Below are positions 1 to 9,189 of a stretch of 61,295 nt of DNA, in pieces. Source of the stretch: CAZUAQ01 sp964618455 (GTDB lineage: Bacteria; Planctomycetota; Phycisphaerae; UBA1845; PWPN01); contig CAZUAQ010000036.1 in assembly GCA_964618455.1 (NCBI GenBank), forward strand, positions 1 through 61,295, read 5' to 3'. The first letter of the stretch is position 1. The number at the start of each line of letters is the position of its first letter. The notes beneath the pieces were generated by a model, which saw only the letters and a list, made by a program, of their open reading frames with translations, was not told where the DNA came from and did not search any database. The translations under genes were made by a program, and so were the position numbers.

Positions 1-1
1 T

Positions 2-1999
2 TGCCAAGAGATCCCCATCTATCGGCAAAAAGAGACCTTCTCACACACGTTCTCAGATAACTGCGCCGGAGTCCCCAATCCTGACCAGGGAGATCAGGAC
101 CAGGACGGTCTCGGGGATGTTTGTGACAACTGCATGCAGGTGAGCAATTCCAATCAGGCGGATGCGGATGAGGATGGCACAGGGGATCTCTGCGACAACT
201 GTCCAGAGTTCAGTAATCCGGACCAAGCCAATGCGGACGGCGACGCATTCGGTGATCTGTGTGACAACTGTCCGGATGAGATGAACGAGGATCAAAGTGA
301 CGGGGATGTGGACGGCATTGGCGATGTGTGCGACGCCTGTCCCAACGACCCGCTCAACGATGAGGACAGCGACGGCTCATGCGGGGATGTGGACAACTGC
401 AGCGCTGTATCGAACCCCAATCAGCAGGATTCCGATGACGATGGTCTGGGCAATGTGTGTGACAACTGTCCCAACGTCTCCAACGCCGATCAGGCCGATG
501 GCGATCAAGACGGAATCGGGGATGTCTGCGATGCGTGCCCGGCAGATGCTCTGAATGACCAGGATGGCGATGGGATATGCGATCTCGTGGACAACTGCCG
601 GGGTGTTCCGCTGGCCGATCAAGGCGACATGGATGAGGACGGTCACGGGGATGTCTGCGATAACTGTCCTACCGTGCCCAATGCCGATCAATGCGACCTT
701 GACGCCGATGGTGTCGGTGATGCGTGCGACGAGATCGTCACAGGAACGGCACTCGCGTTTGATGGGGGCGATTACGCTACCATCCCCCATCACCCTGCTT
801 ACGAGCAGGCGTTCGCCAACTTCACCATGGAGCTCTGGTTCAAGATCCCTGAGAGTGGCGTGCATTTTCTCTTCGATAAGCGAGTGGTAGCTGGCCAGGG
901 GGAACAGGGATTCTACATGAACGTCGGCTCGAGTGGGCAACTATTCTTTGGCGTGGAGAATGCCCAGCAGGAGGGCGAAGGAACAGAAATTCAGTCTCTC
1001 GATCGCGTTGATGACGGGCAGTGGCATCATGTCAGCGCGGTGCGCGACGTCGATGCGATTCGACTCTATGTGGATGGTATGTTTCAAGTTGAAGCAGACC
1101 TCATGGCGAATATGGACATTTCGAACGATGCTCCACTGATCGTGGGCAATCGGCATACGTTGAACAACGGGTGTTCCGGGCTCATCGATGAATTGCGCTA
1201 TTGGAACGTGGCTCGAATGGAACACCACATCCAGGAGAGTTTCGCGCGTGTCGTCGGTCTGTCCGCCGAGGGGCTGCTCGGGTACTGGAACATGGATGCC
1301 GGGTGTGCGGATCTGTACATTTCCGATCGTACTTCTGCATCGAATGACGCCGTTCTAGGCAGCAACGCCATGAGCGCGGATCCCAGGGATCCACACCCCG
1401 TCATCTCGGATGTTCCCCTTGTCCAGTTGTATGTCGATCGTGATGAGGATGGAGTCATCGATGATCTGGACAACTGTGTTGAAGTCCCCAATCCGGAGCA
1501 GGTCAACTCCGATCTGGATGTCTGGGGGGACGTGTGTGATAACTGTCCGGACACAACCAATGACGACCAGGCCGACCTTGACGATGACCTATTGGGTGAT
1601 GCCTGTGATCCCGATGTGGATGGGGACGTGGTTCCGAATGAGGGAGACAATTGCATCTTTGTCGCCAATGTTGGACAAGGTGACGAGGATGGAGATCTCG
1701 TTGGCGATGCGTGTGATGCGTGTCCCGGCACGGTGTCGGGCACACCAGTGGACGAAGCTGGATGCCCACCGCTGTCACCGATGGACTATGATCGCGATGG
1801 TGACGTTGATGGAAGTGATTTTGGATTCATCCAGGCATGTCTAAGTGGCGAAGGCGCGGCACAGATACGTCCAGAGTGCGATGTTGCCATGCTGGATGGC
1901 GACGATGATATTGATACAGTGGATGTTCAGATCTTCCTGCAGTGTCTTTCAGGAGCCAACCTGATTCCACGGGAAGAGTGTATCGAGGTCGCGCCCTAA
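2..1999 (+). CDS. TSP3-repeat / LamG / dockerin-like surface protein, 5' truncated
   Basis: The reading frame is open from base 2, so the gene starts upstream of the window. About 10 thrombospondin type-3 (calcium-binding DxDxDGxGDxCDNC) repeats come first. A LamG/concanavalin-like domain follows at about 746-1420 (HHVSAVRD, LYVDG, IDELRYWN motifs), then four more TSP3 repeats. It ends in a pair of EF-hand-like dockerin loops (DYDRDGDVDGSDF and a second, weaker loop). The protein is probably exported and calcium-stiffened, with an adhesive or glycan-binding LamG head; this is inferred from the families. It aligns repeat for repeat with the last ~650 residues of the protein at 9190-16368, so the missing N-terminus may also be a beta-helix. 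The first ~19 codons do not resemble TSP3 sequence. Confidence 0.9.
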   Translation, partial: CQEIPIYRQKETFSHTFSDNCAGVPNPDQGDQDQDGLGDVCDNCMQVSNSNQADADEDGTGDLCDNCPEFSNPDQANADGDAFGDLCDNCPDEMNEDQSDGDVDGIGDVCDACPNDPLNDEDSDGSCGDVDNCSAVSNPNQQDSDDDGLGNVCDNCPNVSNADQADGDQDGIGDVCDACPADALNDQDGDGICDLVDNCRGVPLADQGDMDEDGHGDVCDNCPTVPNADQCDLDADGVGDACDEIVTGTALAFDGGDYATIPHHPAYEQAFANFTMELWFKIPESGVHFLFDKRVVAGQGEQGFYMNVGSSGQLFFGVENAQQEGEGTEIQSLDRVDDGQWHHVSAVRDVDAIRLYVDGMFQVEADLMANMDISNDAPLIVGNRHTLNNGCSGLIDELRYWNVARMEHHIQESFARVVGLSAEGLLGYWNMDAGCADLYISDRTSASNDAVLGSNAMSADPRDPHPVISDVPLVQLYVDRDEDGVIDDLDNCVEVPNPEQVNSDLDVWGDVCDNCPDTTNDDQADLDDDLLGDACDPDVDGDVVPNEGDNCIFVANVGQGDEDGDLVGDACDACPGTVSGTPVDEAGCPPLSPMDYDRDGDVDGSDFGFIQACLSGEGAAQIRPECDVAMLDGDDDIDTVDVQIFLQCLSGANLIPREECIEVAP

Positions 2000-2208
2000 T
2001 CAGTTCCTTAGCCTTCGGCCAGAGGCCATGGATGAAGTAACTTGTAAAGCGTCCATGAAGGTCATAAGCAGTGGATCTATAGTCTGGATTCTAGTGCGGA
2101 TCTTGACACAATGACGTTGTCGTCCATTGACAGTTTATTGCAGGTTGGCGCGTAGCGCACCAATACGCGGATGTACGCGTATCGCCATTTCATTCACGGA
2201 GGTCCATC

Positions 2209-5200
2209 ATGTTCCAGGGAAAGGGAATCGCACGTCATCGTATCGTGAGTATCATTACAGTTCTCATGGCTACGAGTAGCTTGCATGGTGGGCAGGAGGC
2301 TGGCCAGGCCCTCCAATTCGATGGCTCCGACGATAAAATCATCGTGCCCCATGCCGAATCCCTCGAACCCACCGATGAGGTGACGATTGAATGCTGGGCG
2401 ATGCCCCTTGCAGGTTCCGAGAGCGAAAGCCGTCTGGTGCGCAAGACGGCTCCTTTTGACGCGGGATACATTTTGGCCTGGCAGCAAACCGGCAACGTTG
2501 TTCAACTCCGACTTGATGATGTCGGCGGATCGACGCAGATTATCGTTCAGGATCCGACCTCCAACAGTGCGTATCTGAACACGTGGCACCATTTCGCAGG
2601 CGTCTATTCGGCGTCAGGCGGCTATGCCCGACTGTATGTGGATGGTGTGCTCGTGGCAGAGAAGCCGGGAGCGGGGCCGTTGACGTATTCAGCTTCGGAT
2701 CTCTACATCGGCAATGGACCGACATCGTATGAAACCTTCAGCGGCGTACTTGACGAGATTCGCATTTGGAATGTAGCACGTACGGAGAGCGAGATCATCG
2801 CAAACATGCATGAATCCTTGCTCGGGTGCGAAGCCGGCCTTGTTGGATACTGGCGTCTGGATGAAGGGACGGGGCAGCATGTAGCGGACTCTTCGCCGTT
2901 CGCGAATGATGGCCAATTGGGTGAGAACGCGGATGCGGGAGGCGAAGCGTCAGATCCCTCTTGGCTTGCATCGGAAGCACCACTATCGACGTCGAGCATC
3001 GATACGGACGGTGATGGGGATGGGATTCCTGACCTCTGCGACAATTGTCCTTTCGATTTGAATCCCGAACAGATGGACAGCGATGGCGATCACGAGGGGG
3101 ATATCTGTGATTTCGATAACGACAACGACGGCATCGAGGATGAATTAGATAACTGTCCCGACGTATCGAATCCAGCGCAGAGCGACCAGGACATGAATGG
3201 GGTCGGCGATGCATGTGAACCGGGAGGGATCATCAATTATGCCGATTTCTCGGGTGCGACCGAACTCCGACTCCTCGGTGATGCCAGTCTTGAAGGATCT
3301 GAGTTGCACCTGACACCCTACCAGGATCGGTCTTCGGGAGCAGCGTGGTATCCTCATCGCGTTCCTGTGGGGGGCGGATTTGATACCCGCTTTGACTTTC
3401 AGATTCGTTATCCCGATGCCGACGGGTTGGTGTTTGTGATTCAGGACGAGTCCCTGGATGCACTGGGTGGAAACGGTTACGGCCTCGGATACGCCAATGG
3501 TGATGATAACGTCAGAGGAATCATGCGGAGCCTCGCTGTCGAGTTCGACACGTGGCCCAACAGCAGCGATTCACCGGTGCCGCATATTAGTATTCATACC
3601 CAAGGAATCCTGGCGAATGATTACCGTGCATTCGCCTCCATCGGTTTCAATGCGAACGTTCCCGATTTCAAGGATGGCAACGTGCATTCTGCGCGCATCC
3701 GATACATCCCAGGGATACTGCAGGTGTATCTGGACGATCTGGACTCTCCACTCTTGGAAGTCGCAGTGGATCTGGCATCGACCATTGATCTGGAAGATGG
3801 GACGTCCTGGGTCGGCTTCACTGCCGCCACCGGAGGACTGTCTTCGCTTCACGCCGTGTTGAGTTGGACGCTCAATCAATGCACTGCGGAAGGTGACCTG
3901 GATAACGATGGATTCGGAGATCCATGCGATAACTGTCCCGCTGTCTACAATCCGAGTCAGACCAACAGTGACGAGGACAGCGCTGGAGACGTGTGCGATA
4001 TCGATGATGACAATGACGGTATCGCGGACAATGATGATAATTGTGCCCTCTTAAGCAATGTACTTCAGGAAGATGTCGATGCCGATGGACATGGCGATGG
4101 CTGCGATAACTGTCCCCTTCGGGGTAACCCGAGCCAGGCAGATACCGACCAGGATGGATTGGGGGATGTCTGTGACTTGCTGCTCAATGCGGATGTGATG
4201 AACTCCAGTTTCGAGCAAGGGCCGGCCAACGGGTCGTATCTGGATCTCCCCGTGGGGTCCACGGCAATCACGGGTTGGAAGATTATCCAGAATGGTATCG
4301 ACTACATCGGAACGCTCTGGCAGTGTTCCGATGGGGAACGATGCCTGGATCTGAACTCGCATGGATACTCCGGAGGGATTGCGCAAACCTTTCCGACCGT
4401 GGTGAATTGGCCCTATCGCGTCACCTTCGATATGGCCGCCTGCCCAGATTCGGGGGAAGCCACCAAAGACATGCGTGTGAACGTAGCGGGGGTGTCGCAG
4501 GATTTTTCATTCGACCGGACGGGGCATACCCGCGATAACCTGGGATGGGTGCAACACTCGGTCGACTTTATTGCGACAGAGTCTGAGACTACGATCGAAT
4601 TCGTGAGTCTGGAGCCCCAAGGATCCGGGTGCGGGCCGGGACTGGATAACGTCTCCGTTCTTGCTCGATTCGTAGCGGCGGATCTGGATCGCGATCAGGA
4701 TGTCGATGACACGGATGAAGCCATTCTCTTGGGGTGCGTTACCGGTCCCGGTAATGGCCCTCCCACAGAGGCATGCTACTTAGCTGACCTCGACCTGGAT
4801 GGGGATGTCGATGATGACGACGCCGCGCTGCTCCTGGCGTGCTACTCCGGCTCGGGGATTCCCGCGGATCTGACCTGCGAGGATGTCGACATCGACAGTG
4901 TCAGGGACATCCTTGACAACTGTCCGGAGATAGCCAATCCAGATCAGCGCAACTCCGATCTGGACGCTCGGGGAGACGCTTGCGACAACTGCCCATGGAT
5001 AGCGAATGACAGCCAGCTGGACATGGACGAGGACGGCATTGGTGATAGATGCGACCCGGTGGCAGGTCGTTGGACGGAACCACAGCTGATCCCGGAAGTG
5101 AGCTCGATGCATCTTGATTGGTCCGTGACGGTGACGGCCGACGAGTTGACCATGTTTCTGACCAGCCAGCGCGATGGCTTCGCCGAGCTGGACATCTATG

Positions 5201-7881
5201 AAGCCACGCGTGAATCAATTGCAGAGCCGTTTTCGACACCCTTCCTTGTTCCCCATATCAACTGGCTGGGTTATGAGAATCATGATCATGGACTGAGCCT
5301 CTCCCGCAACGGACTACGAATGTACTTCACCCGCCACCGCAATGTCGCGCCGTCAGACTTCTATCTTGCTGAGCGTGCGACCCCTGAAAGCGAATGGGAA
5401 ACGCCGGTTCCCATGACGAGCTTGAATACCGACGCCCTGGAATTCGGTCTCGACACGACCGCCGATGAGCTTCACGCCGTCTTCGGTTCATCGCGCAGCG
5501 GCCAGAGCCGGTTCTATACGGCATCCCGAAACTCGATCCAGGATCCCTGGGGCAACATTGCCTTGATTGACTCTCTCGAGAGTATCCAAGCACGTCTGTG
5601 CTCCCTCACACCGGATGGGCTGACACTCTATATGACGAACGGCATTATCAAATACATCGGAGACGGGGATATCTGGGCAGCACGGCGCCCTTCATTATCG
5701 GAGCCATTTGGAGCTCCTCTGAAACTGGAAGTACTGGATATCGGGGATGAGTTGGATGTGGAGATTTCGGACAACGGTCTGCGTCTGTATCAGGTCAGCC
5801 AGGTCGGCAGTCCGCACGGACAGATCTTCGTGTCCTACCTGATCCCCGCATTATCAAGTGAGATCGCCGCGGACTTCGACGGCGACGGCGATGTGGATGC
5901 TGTGGATCACGCCAGACTTCAGAATTGCATGACCGGACCGGATGCCGCTTATCCCGTCCCCGAATGCGAGATCGCCGATCTGGACGGTGACGGCGATGTG
6001 GATGCCGATGACAGCGCACTCTTCTGGCAATGTCACAGTGGAGCCTATGTGGCGGCCGACCCGGCCTGCCAGGATCCGGATGAGGATGGTTATCCTTACA
6101 CGATTGATACCTGCACAGAGGCCTTCAATCCAGAGCAGTTCGATCGGGATGGCGATGGGTTTGGCGATGCCTGCGACAACTGCCCCCATGTCGCGAACCA
6201 CTCCCAGACAGATTCCGATTTGGATGGAATCGGCGACTCCTGTGATCTCTGTCCCGGTGCAGCTGACGCGAATCAGCCGGACGCCGATGCAGATGGTCAC
6301 GGCGACGCATGTGACAACTGCCCCTCTGTATCCAACGTGGACCAGAGTGACATCGATGGGGATGGTATCGGCGACCTGTGCGAACCGGACTGTGATGGGG
6401 ACGGTGTCATCGATGATATCGAATTGGATCAGTGTGAAGGAGAGCCGGGTTGCAGCGACTGCAATCAGAATGGTGTGCCCGATGAGTGTGAACTGGAGGG
6501 AATGTATCAGGCCAGCTCCGGACCTCTGGGCCCCATCGGTACGGGCTCGAATCAGACGTTCCAGTTAACGCATCCTCCGGTCGCATTCAGCGACGTGACC
6601 CTTACTTTCAGCGCGGTGGCAGACTTGTCATCGAGTTCCGAATGCATTGTCGTTCGGATCGACGACGTCGAGCTCGGGTGTGTGTTTTCCAACACCGGAG
6701 GAGACTGCTCGGACATCCCTGACACGGACCAACTCATCATACCTTCGGAGATCTACAACTCCGCGCGTCAAGAGGGCGATGTCGTGTTCACTCTTCTGGG
6801 TACGCTTGAAATGAATCCCTATCTCTGTACCAGTCATGTCGATCTGACCTTGAGCTACTCCACATCGGCAGGAGACTGCAACGGCAATGAAATCCCGGAT
6901 GGTTGTGAATTGGATTGGGATGGTGATACTGTAATCGATGCGTGTGACAATTGCCTTCTGCTTCCCAATCTCATGCAATCGGATCCGGATGGGGATGGAT
7001 TGGGCTCGGCATGCGACAATTGTCCGGACACAGTTAATCTCGCACAACTTGATTCCGACGAGGATGGTGTCGGCAATGTATGTGACAACTGCGTTCTCGA
7101 CGTGAACTCCGATCAGAGCGATGTCGATCTCGATGCCTGGGGGGATGCATGCGACAATTGCGTGTCGACCTGGAATCTGAGTCAGGCCGATGCCGACTTC
7201 GACTTACAGGGTGACGCATGCGACAACTGTCCCGCTTCCTGGAATGCAGATCAGGAAGATACTGACCAGGACGGCCACGGTGATGCGTGCGATAATTGCG
7301 TAGATGAATTCAATCCTGATCAGATGGATAGCGACTCGAACGGCTACGGGGATGCCTGCGATTCAGACAATGACGGCGACCTGATTCTGGATGAAGATGA
7401 CAACTGCCCTGTTATCCATAACGTGGGTCAACAGGACGACGATGGAGATCTTGTCGGAAACGCGTGCGACAACTGCCCCCAACATTCCAACATAAATCAG
7501 TCGGATGCGGATCACGATGGCATCGGTGATGCATGTGATAACTGTCCGTACACCCCAAATCATGTCCAGGAAGATGGAGATCAGGATGGTATCGGGGATG
7601 TCTGCGACGCCTGCGCGGGATCACCAATCGGAGTAGACATCGACGCGGAGGGATGCTCACCGCCTGTTCCCGGCGACTTTGACGGCGACTATGATGTGGA
7701 TCTCGACGACTACGGCCATATGCAGGTCTGCTTGAGCGGTACGGGGGCGCCTCAAACAGATCCCCAGTGTCACGGAGCGCATTTCGATGGCGATATCGAC
7801 GTGGATGATGACGATCTGGGTCTTTTCATGAACTGCCTTACTGGGGCGGGCTTGCCCGGTGATCCGAATTGCACTGATTGA
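2209..7881 (+). CDS. 1890-aa secreted multi-adhesin (LamG, L-type lectin, anchor-C, beta-propeller, dockerin-like, TSP3)
   Basis: The ATG follows a GGAGG ribosome site and the protein starts with a basic, hydrophobic export signal (residues 1-27). Approximate order: LamG at 34-240; TSP3; L-type (legume-like) lectin at 341-554 with an EFDTWPN motif; TSP3; a DUF642/choice-of-anchor-C-like domain at 660-820; dockerin-like pair at 823-888; TSP3; a PD40/WD40-like propeller at 953-1214; second dockerin-like pair at 1218-1286; TSP3; a DCNQNGVPDECE-bracketed beta domain at 1431-1554; a long TSP3 run; and a terminal dockerin-like pair from 1821. About 20 TSP3 units are visible. It is probably a calcium-dependent cell-surface or matrix protein with several carbohydrate-binding modules. 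Internal dockerin-like pairs are unusual, since these normally sit at the end. No cohesin gene is in the window. The exact ligand cannot be read from the sequence. Confidence 0.9.
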   Translation: MFQGKGIARHRIVSIITVLMATSSLHGGQEAGQALQFDGSDDKIIVPHAESLEPTDEVTIECWAMPLAGSESESRLVRKTAPFDAGYILAWQQTGNVVQLRLDDVGGSTQIIVQDPTSNSAYLNTWHHFAGVYSASGGYARLYVDGVLVAEKPGAGPLTYSASDLYIGNGPTSYETFSGVLDEIRIWNVARTESEIIANMHESLLGCEAGLVGYWRLDEGTGQHVADSSPFANDGQLGENADAGGEASDPSWLASEAPLSTSSIDTDGDGDGIPDLCDNCPFDLNPEQMDSDGDHEGDICDFDNDNDGIEDELDNCPDVSNPAQSDQDMNGVGDACEPGGIINYADFSGATELRLLGDASLEGSELHLTPYQDRSSGAAWYPHRVPVGGGFDTRFDFQIRYPDADGLVFVIQDESLDALGGNGYGLGYANGDDNVRGIMRSLAVEFDTWPNSSDSPVPHISIHTQGILANDYRAFASIGFNANVPDFKDGNVHSARIRYIPGILQVYLDDLDSPLLEVAVDLASTIDLEDGTSWVGFTAATGGLSSLHAVLSWTLNQCTAEGDLDNDGFGDPCDNCPAVYNPSQTNSDEDSAGDVCDIDDDNDGIADNDDNCALLSNVLQEDVDADGHGDGCDNCPLRGNPSQADTDQDGLGDVCDLLLNADVMNSSFEQGPANGSYLDLPVGSTAITGWKIIQNGIDYIGTLWQCSDGERCLDLNSHGYSGGIAQTFPTVVNWPYRVTFDMAACPDSGEATKDMRVNVAGVSQDFSFDRTGHTRDNLGWVQHSVDFIATESETTIEFVSLEPQGSGCGPGLDNVSVLARFVAADLDRDQDVDDTDEAILLGCVTGPGNGPPTEACYLADLDLDGDVDDDDAALLLACYSGSGIPADLTCEDVDIDSVRDILDNCPEIANPDQRNSDLDARGDACDNCPWIANDSQLDMDEDGIGDRCDPVAGRWTEPQLIPEVSSMHLDWSVTVTADELTMFLTSQRDGFAELDIYEATRESIAEPFSTPFLVPHINWLGYENHDHGLSLSRNGLRMYFTRHRNVAPSDFYLAERATPESEWETPVPMTSLNTDALEFGLDTTADELHAVFGSSRSGQSRFYTASRNSIQDPWGNIALIDSLESIQARLCSLTPDGLTLYMTNGIIKYIGDGDIWAARRPSLSEPFGAPLKLEVLDIGDELDVEISDNGLRLYQVSQVGSPHGQIFVSYLIPALSSEIAADFDGDGDVDAVDHARLQNCMTGPDAAYPVPECEIADLDGDGDVDADDSALFWQCHSGAYVAADPACQDPDEDGYPYTIDTCTEAFNPEQFDRDGDGFGDACDNCPHVANHSQTDSDLDGIGDSCDLCPGAADANQPDADADGHGDACDNCPSVSNVDQSDIDGDGIGDLCEPDCDGDGVIDDIELDQCEGEPGCSDCNQNGVPDECELEGMYQASSGPLGPIGTGSNQTFQLTHPPVAFSDVTLTFSAVADLSSSSECIVVRIDDVELGCVFSNTGGDCSDIPDTDQLIIPSEIYNSARQEGDVVFTLLGTLEMNPYLCTSHVDLTLSYSTSAGDCNGNEIPDGCELDWDGDTVIDACDNCLLLPNLMQSDPDGDGLGSACDNCPDTVNLAQLDSDEDGVGNVCDNCVLDVNSDQSDVDLDAWGDACDNCVSTWNLSQADADFDLQGDACDNCPASWNADQEDTDQDGHGDACDNCVDEFNPDQMDSDSNGYGDACDSDNDGDLILDEDDNCPVIHNVGQQDDDGDLVGNACDNCPQHSNINQSDADHDGIGDACDNCPYTPNHVQEDGDQDGIGDVCDACAGSPIGVDIDAEGCSPPVPGDFDGDYDVDLDDYGHMQVCLSGTGAPQTDPQCHGAHFDGDIDVDDDDLGLFMNCLTGAGLPGDPNCTD

Positions 7882-8144
7882 GCGGTATCGAGAGTCGCGA
7901 TGAACATCTCAAACTGAAGGTAGAAGCGGAGCGGTGAAATTACCCTCTACACCACGAGAATGGGGTCCGAGAATTCCTGAGATGGGGATGTCTTGACGCC
8001 ACTCCGAACATCGGCGTCAGAACCGATGTGCTTCGTCAATCTTGCCCTGAAGGGTCCGGTGTGCCCGATTCGCAGGACGTTGTCCAGGCGACACGAAATA
8101 TCCGGAAGCCGGCCTTGAACAATCGGTTTTGTTGTCTTACCCTA

Positions 8145-8171
8145 TTGCCAGAAGTTGGAAGCGATTATAAT
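8145..8171 (+). promoter_or_regulatory. Candidate sigma70-type promoter for the PEP-CTERM gene
   Basis: TTGCCA at 8145-8150 and a perfect TATAAT at 8166-8171 lie 15 bp apart, about 65 bp before the next ATG. The spacing is short, so the -35 assignment is uncertain. The rest of the 7882-8236 gap holds no gene that I can support; the leader also contains two small stem-loops (AGCAG/CTGCT and CTGTC/GACAG). Confidence 0.4.
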
Positions 8172-8236
8172 CATGCCTAAGCAGGGAATTCTGCTGTCGG
8201 TCTGACGGACAGGGCAACTGCGAGCTGGAGGGAGCA

Positions 8237-9088
8237 ATGACGAAGCAGCGGAATCTCAGCAAGAAACTGGCAATGAGTGGATACTGTCTTGCGGTATTAC
8301 TCTTGAACCAACACGTCTTCTCTGCCACCCGACTCGTCGGAAGCAGTTTAACGGGTGTCCAGGGAGCCATCCTCTACGATATTGACCCCGTGACCGGCTC
8401 AGCCAGCAACCCTCGGGTCACTGGCGTTCCCCTGCTGATCGATGTTGTATTCACGCCCGAGGGGACGCTCTACGGCTTCACCAACAATGCATCGCCCTCC
8501 CATCCCAATTCGCTCTTTGTCATTGATGTCGATGACGGAACATCCCAGTGGATCGGGGCGAGTGGCCTCGATGGCGTCGTCGAAGGGGATCTAGCTTACG
8601 ACAAGGACACTGAACTGATTTTCGGGCTCTATGATCTCGAGGGTCAACAGCGAAAGCTCTTCACGATCAACAAGGACACTGGAGCCGCTACGAGACTCGA
8701 TGGATTGCTTGCAGGTGATCCCTCTGGATTGGCATTCGACGGGAACGGGACGCTCTATGCGCTCGATACCAACTCTGAACAACTGATGATCATCGATAAG
8801 AACAACGGCAGCCTGATTTCCGTCGTTCCGCTGAACAGGGCGCTGGGGAGCACCGCCGGGATGGCATTCGACGCTGAATCCGACACGATGTATGTCGTGG
8901 ATGGGGAAAGTGGTGGTTCGAACAGGCTATTTACCCTCGATACATCGACAGGTGCCCTCACGGAAATAGGCCCGATCGGAACGCCGGAGGGTCTTGCGGG
9001 ACTCGCGATCACCCCAGAGCCGGGGACCCTCCTGATGATTGCTGTCGGTGTCCTGATGATGCGCCGTGGCCGTGGCGCACGAACATAA
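8237..9088 (+). CDS. PEP-CTERM beta-propeller-like exported protein
   Basis: 283 aa. The ATG follows GGAGGGAG. Residues ~10-30 form a signal peptide. The body is a string of short repeats such as LYGFTNN, IFGLYDLEG, LYALDTN and MYVVDGESG, typical of an NHL/YVTN-like propeller. The C-terminus has the PEP-CTERM signature: a TPEPGT motif, a hydrophobic stretch and then an Arg-rich tail (MMRRGRGART). In the known system an exosortase cleaves near the PEP motif and the protein ends up on the surface or in extracellular polymer. No exosortase gene is in the window. Its position between two adhesin genes suggests a role at the cell surface; its ligand is unknown. Confidence 0.85.
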   Translation: MTKQRNLSKKLAMSGYCLAVLLLNQHVFSATRLVGSSLTGVQGAILYDIDPVTGSASNPRVTGVPLLIDVVFTPEGTLYGFTNNASPSHPNSLFVIDVDDGTSQWIGASGLDGVVEGDLAYDKDTELIFGLYDLEGQQRKLFTINKDTGAATRLDGLLAGDPSGLAFDGNGTLYALDTNSEQLMIIDKNNGSLISVVPLNRALGSTAGMAFDAESDTMYVVDGESGGSNRLFTLDTSTGALTEIGPIGTPEGLAGLAITPEPGTLLMIAVGVLMMRRGRGART

Positions 9089-9189
9089 CGGTCGCCGTCG
9101 GGAGCATGTCGGCAAGGGGAAGGTTCTCGAGTACGTCCGCCACGGGGCAGCCACGATTGCAACAAGACTCGACTTTCGAGGGAGCAACT

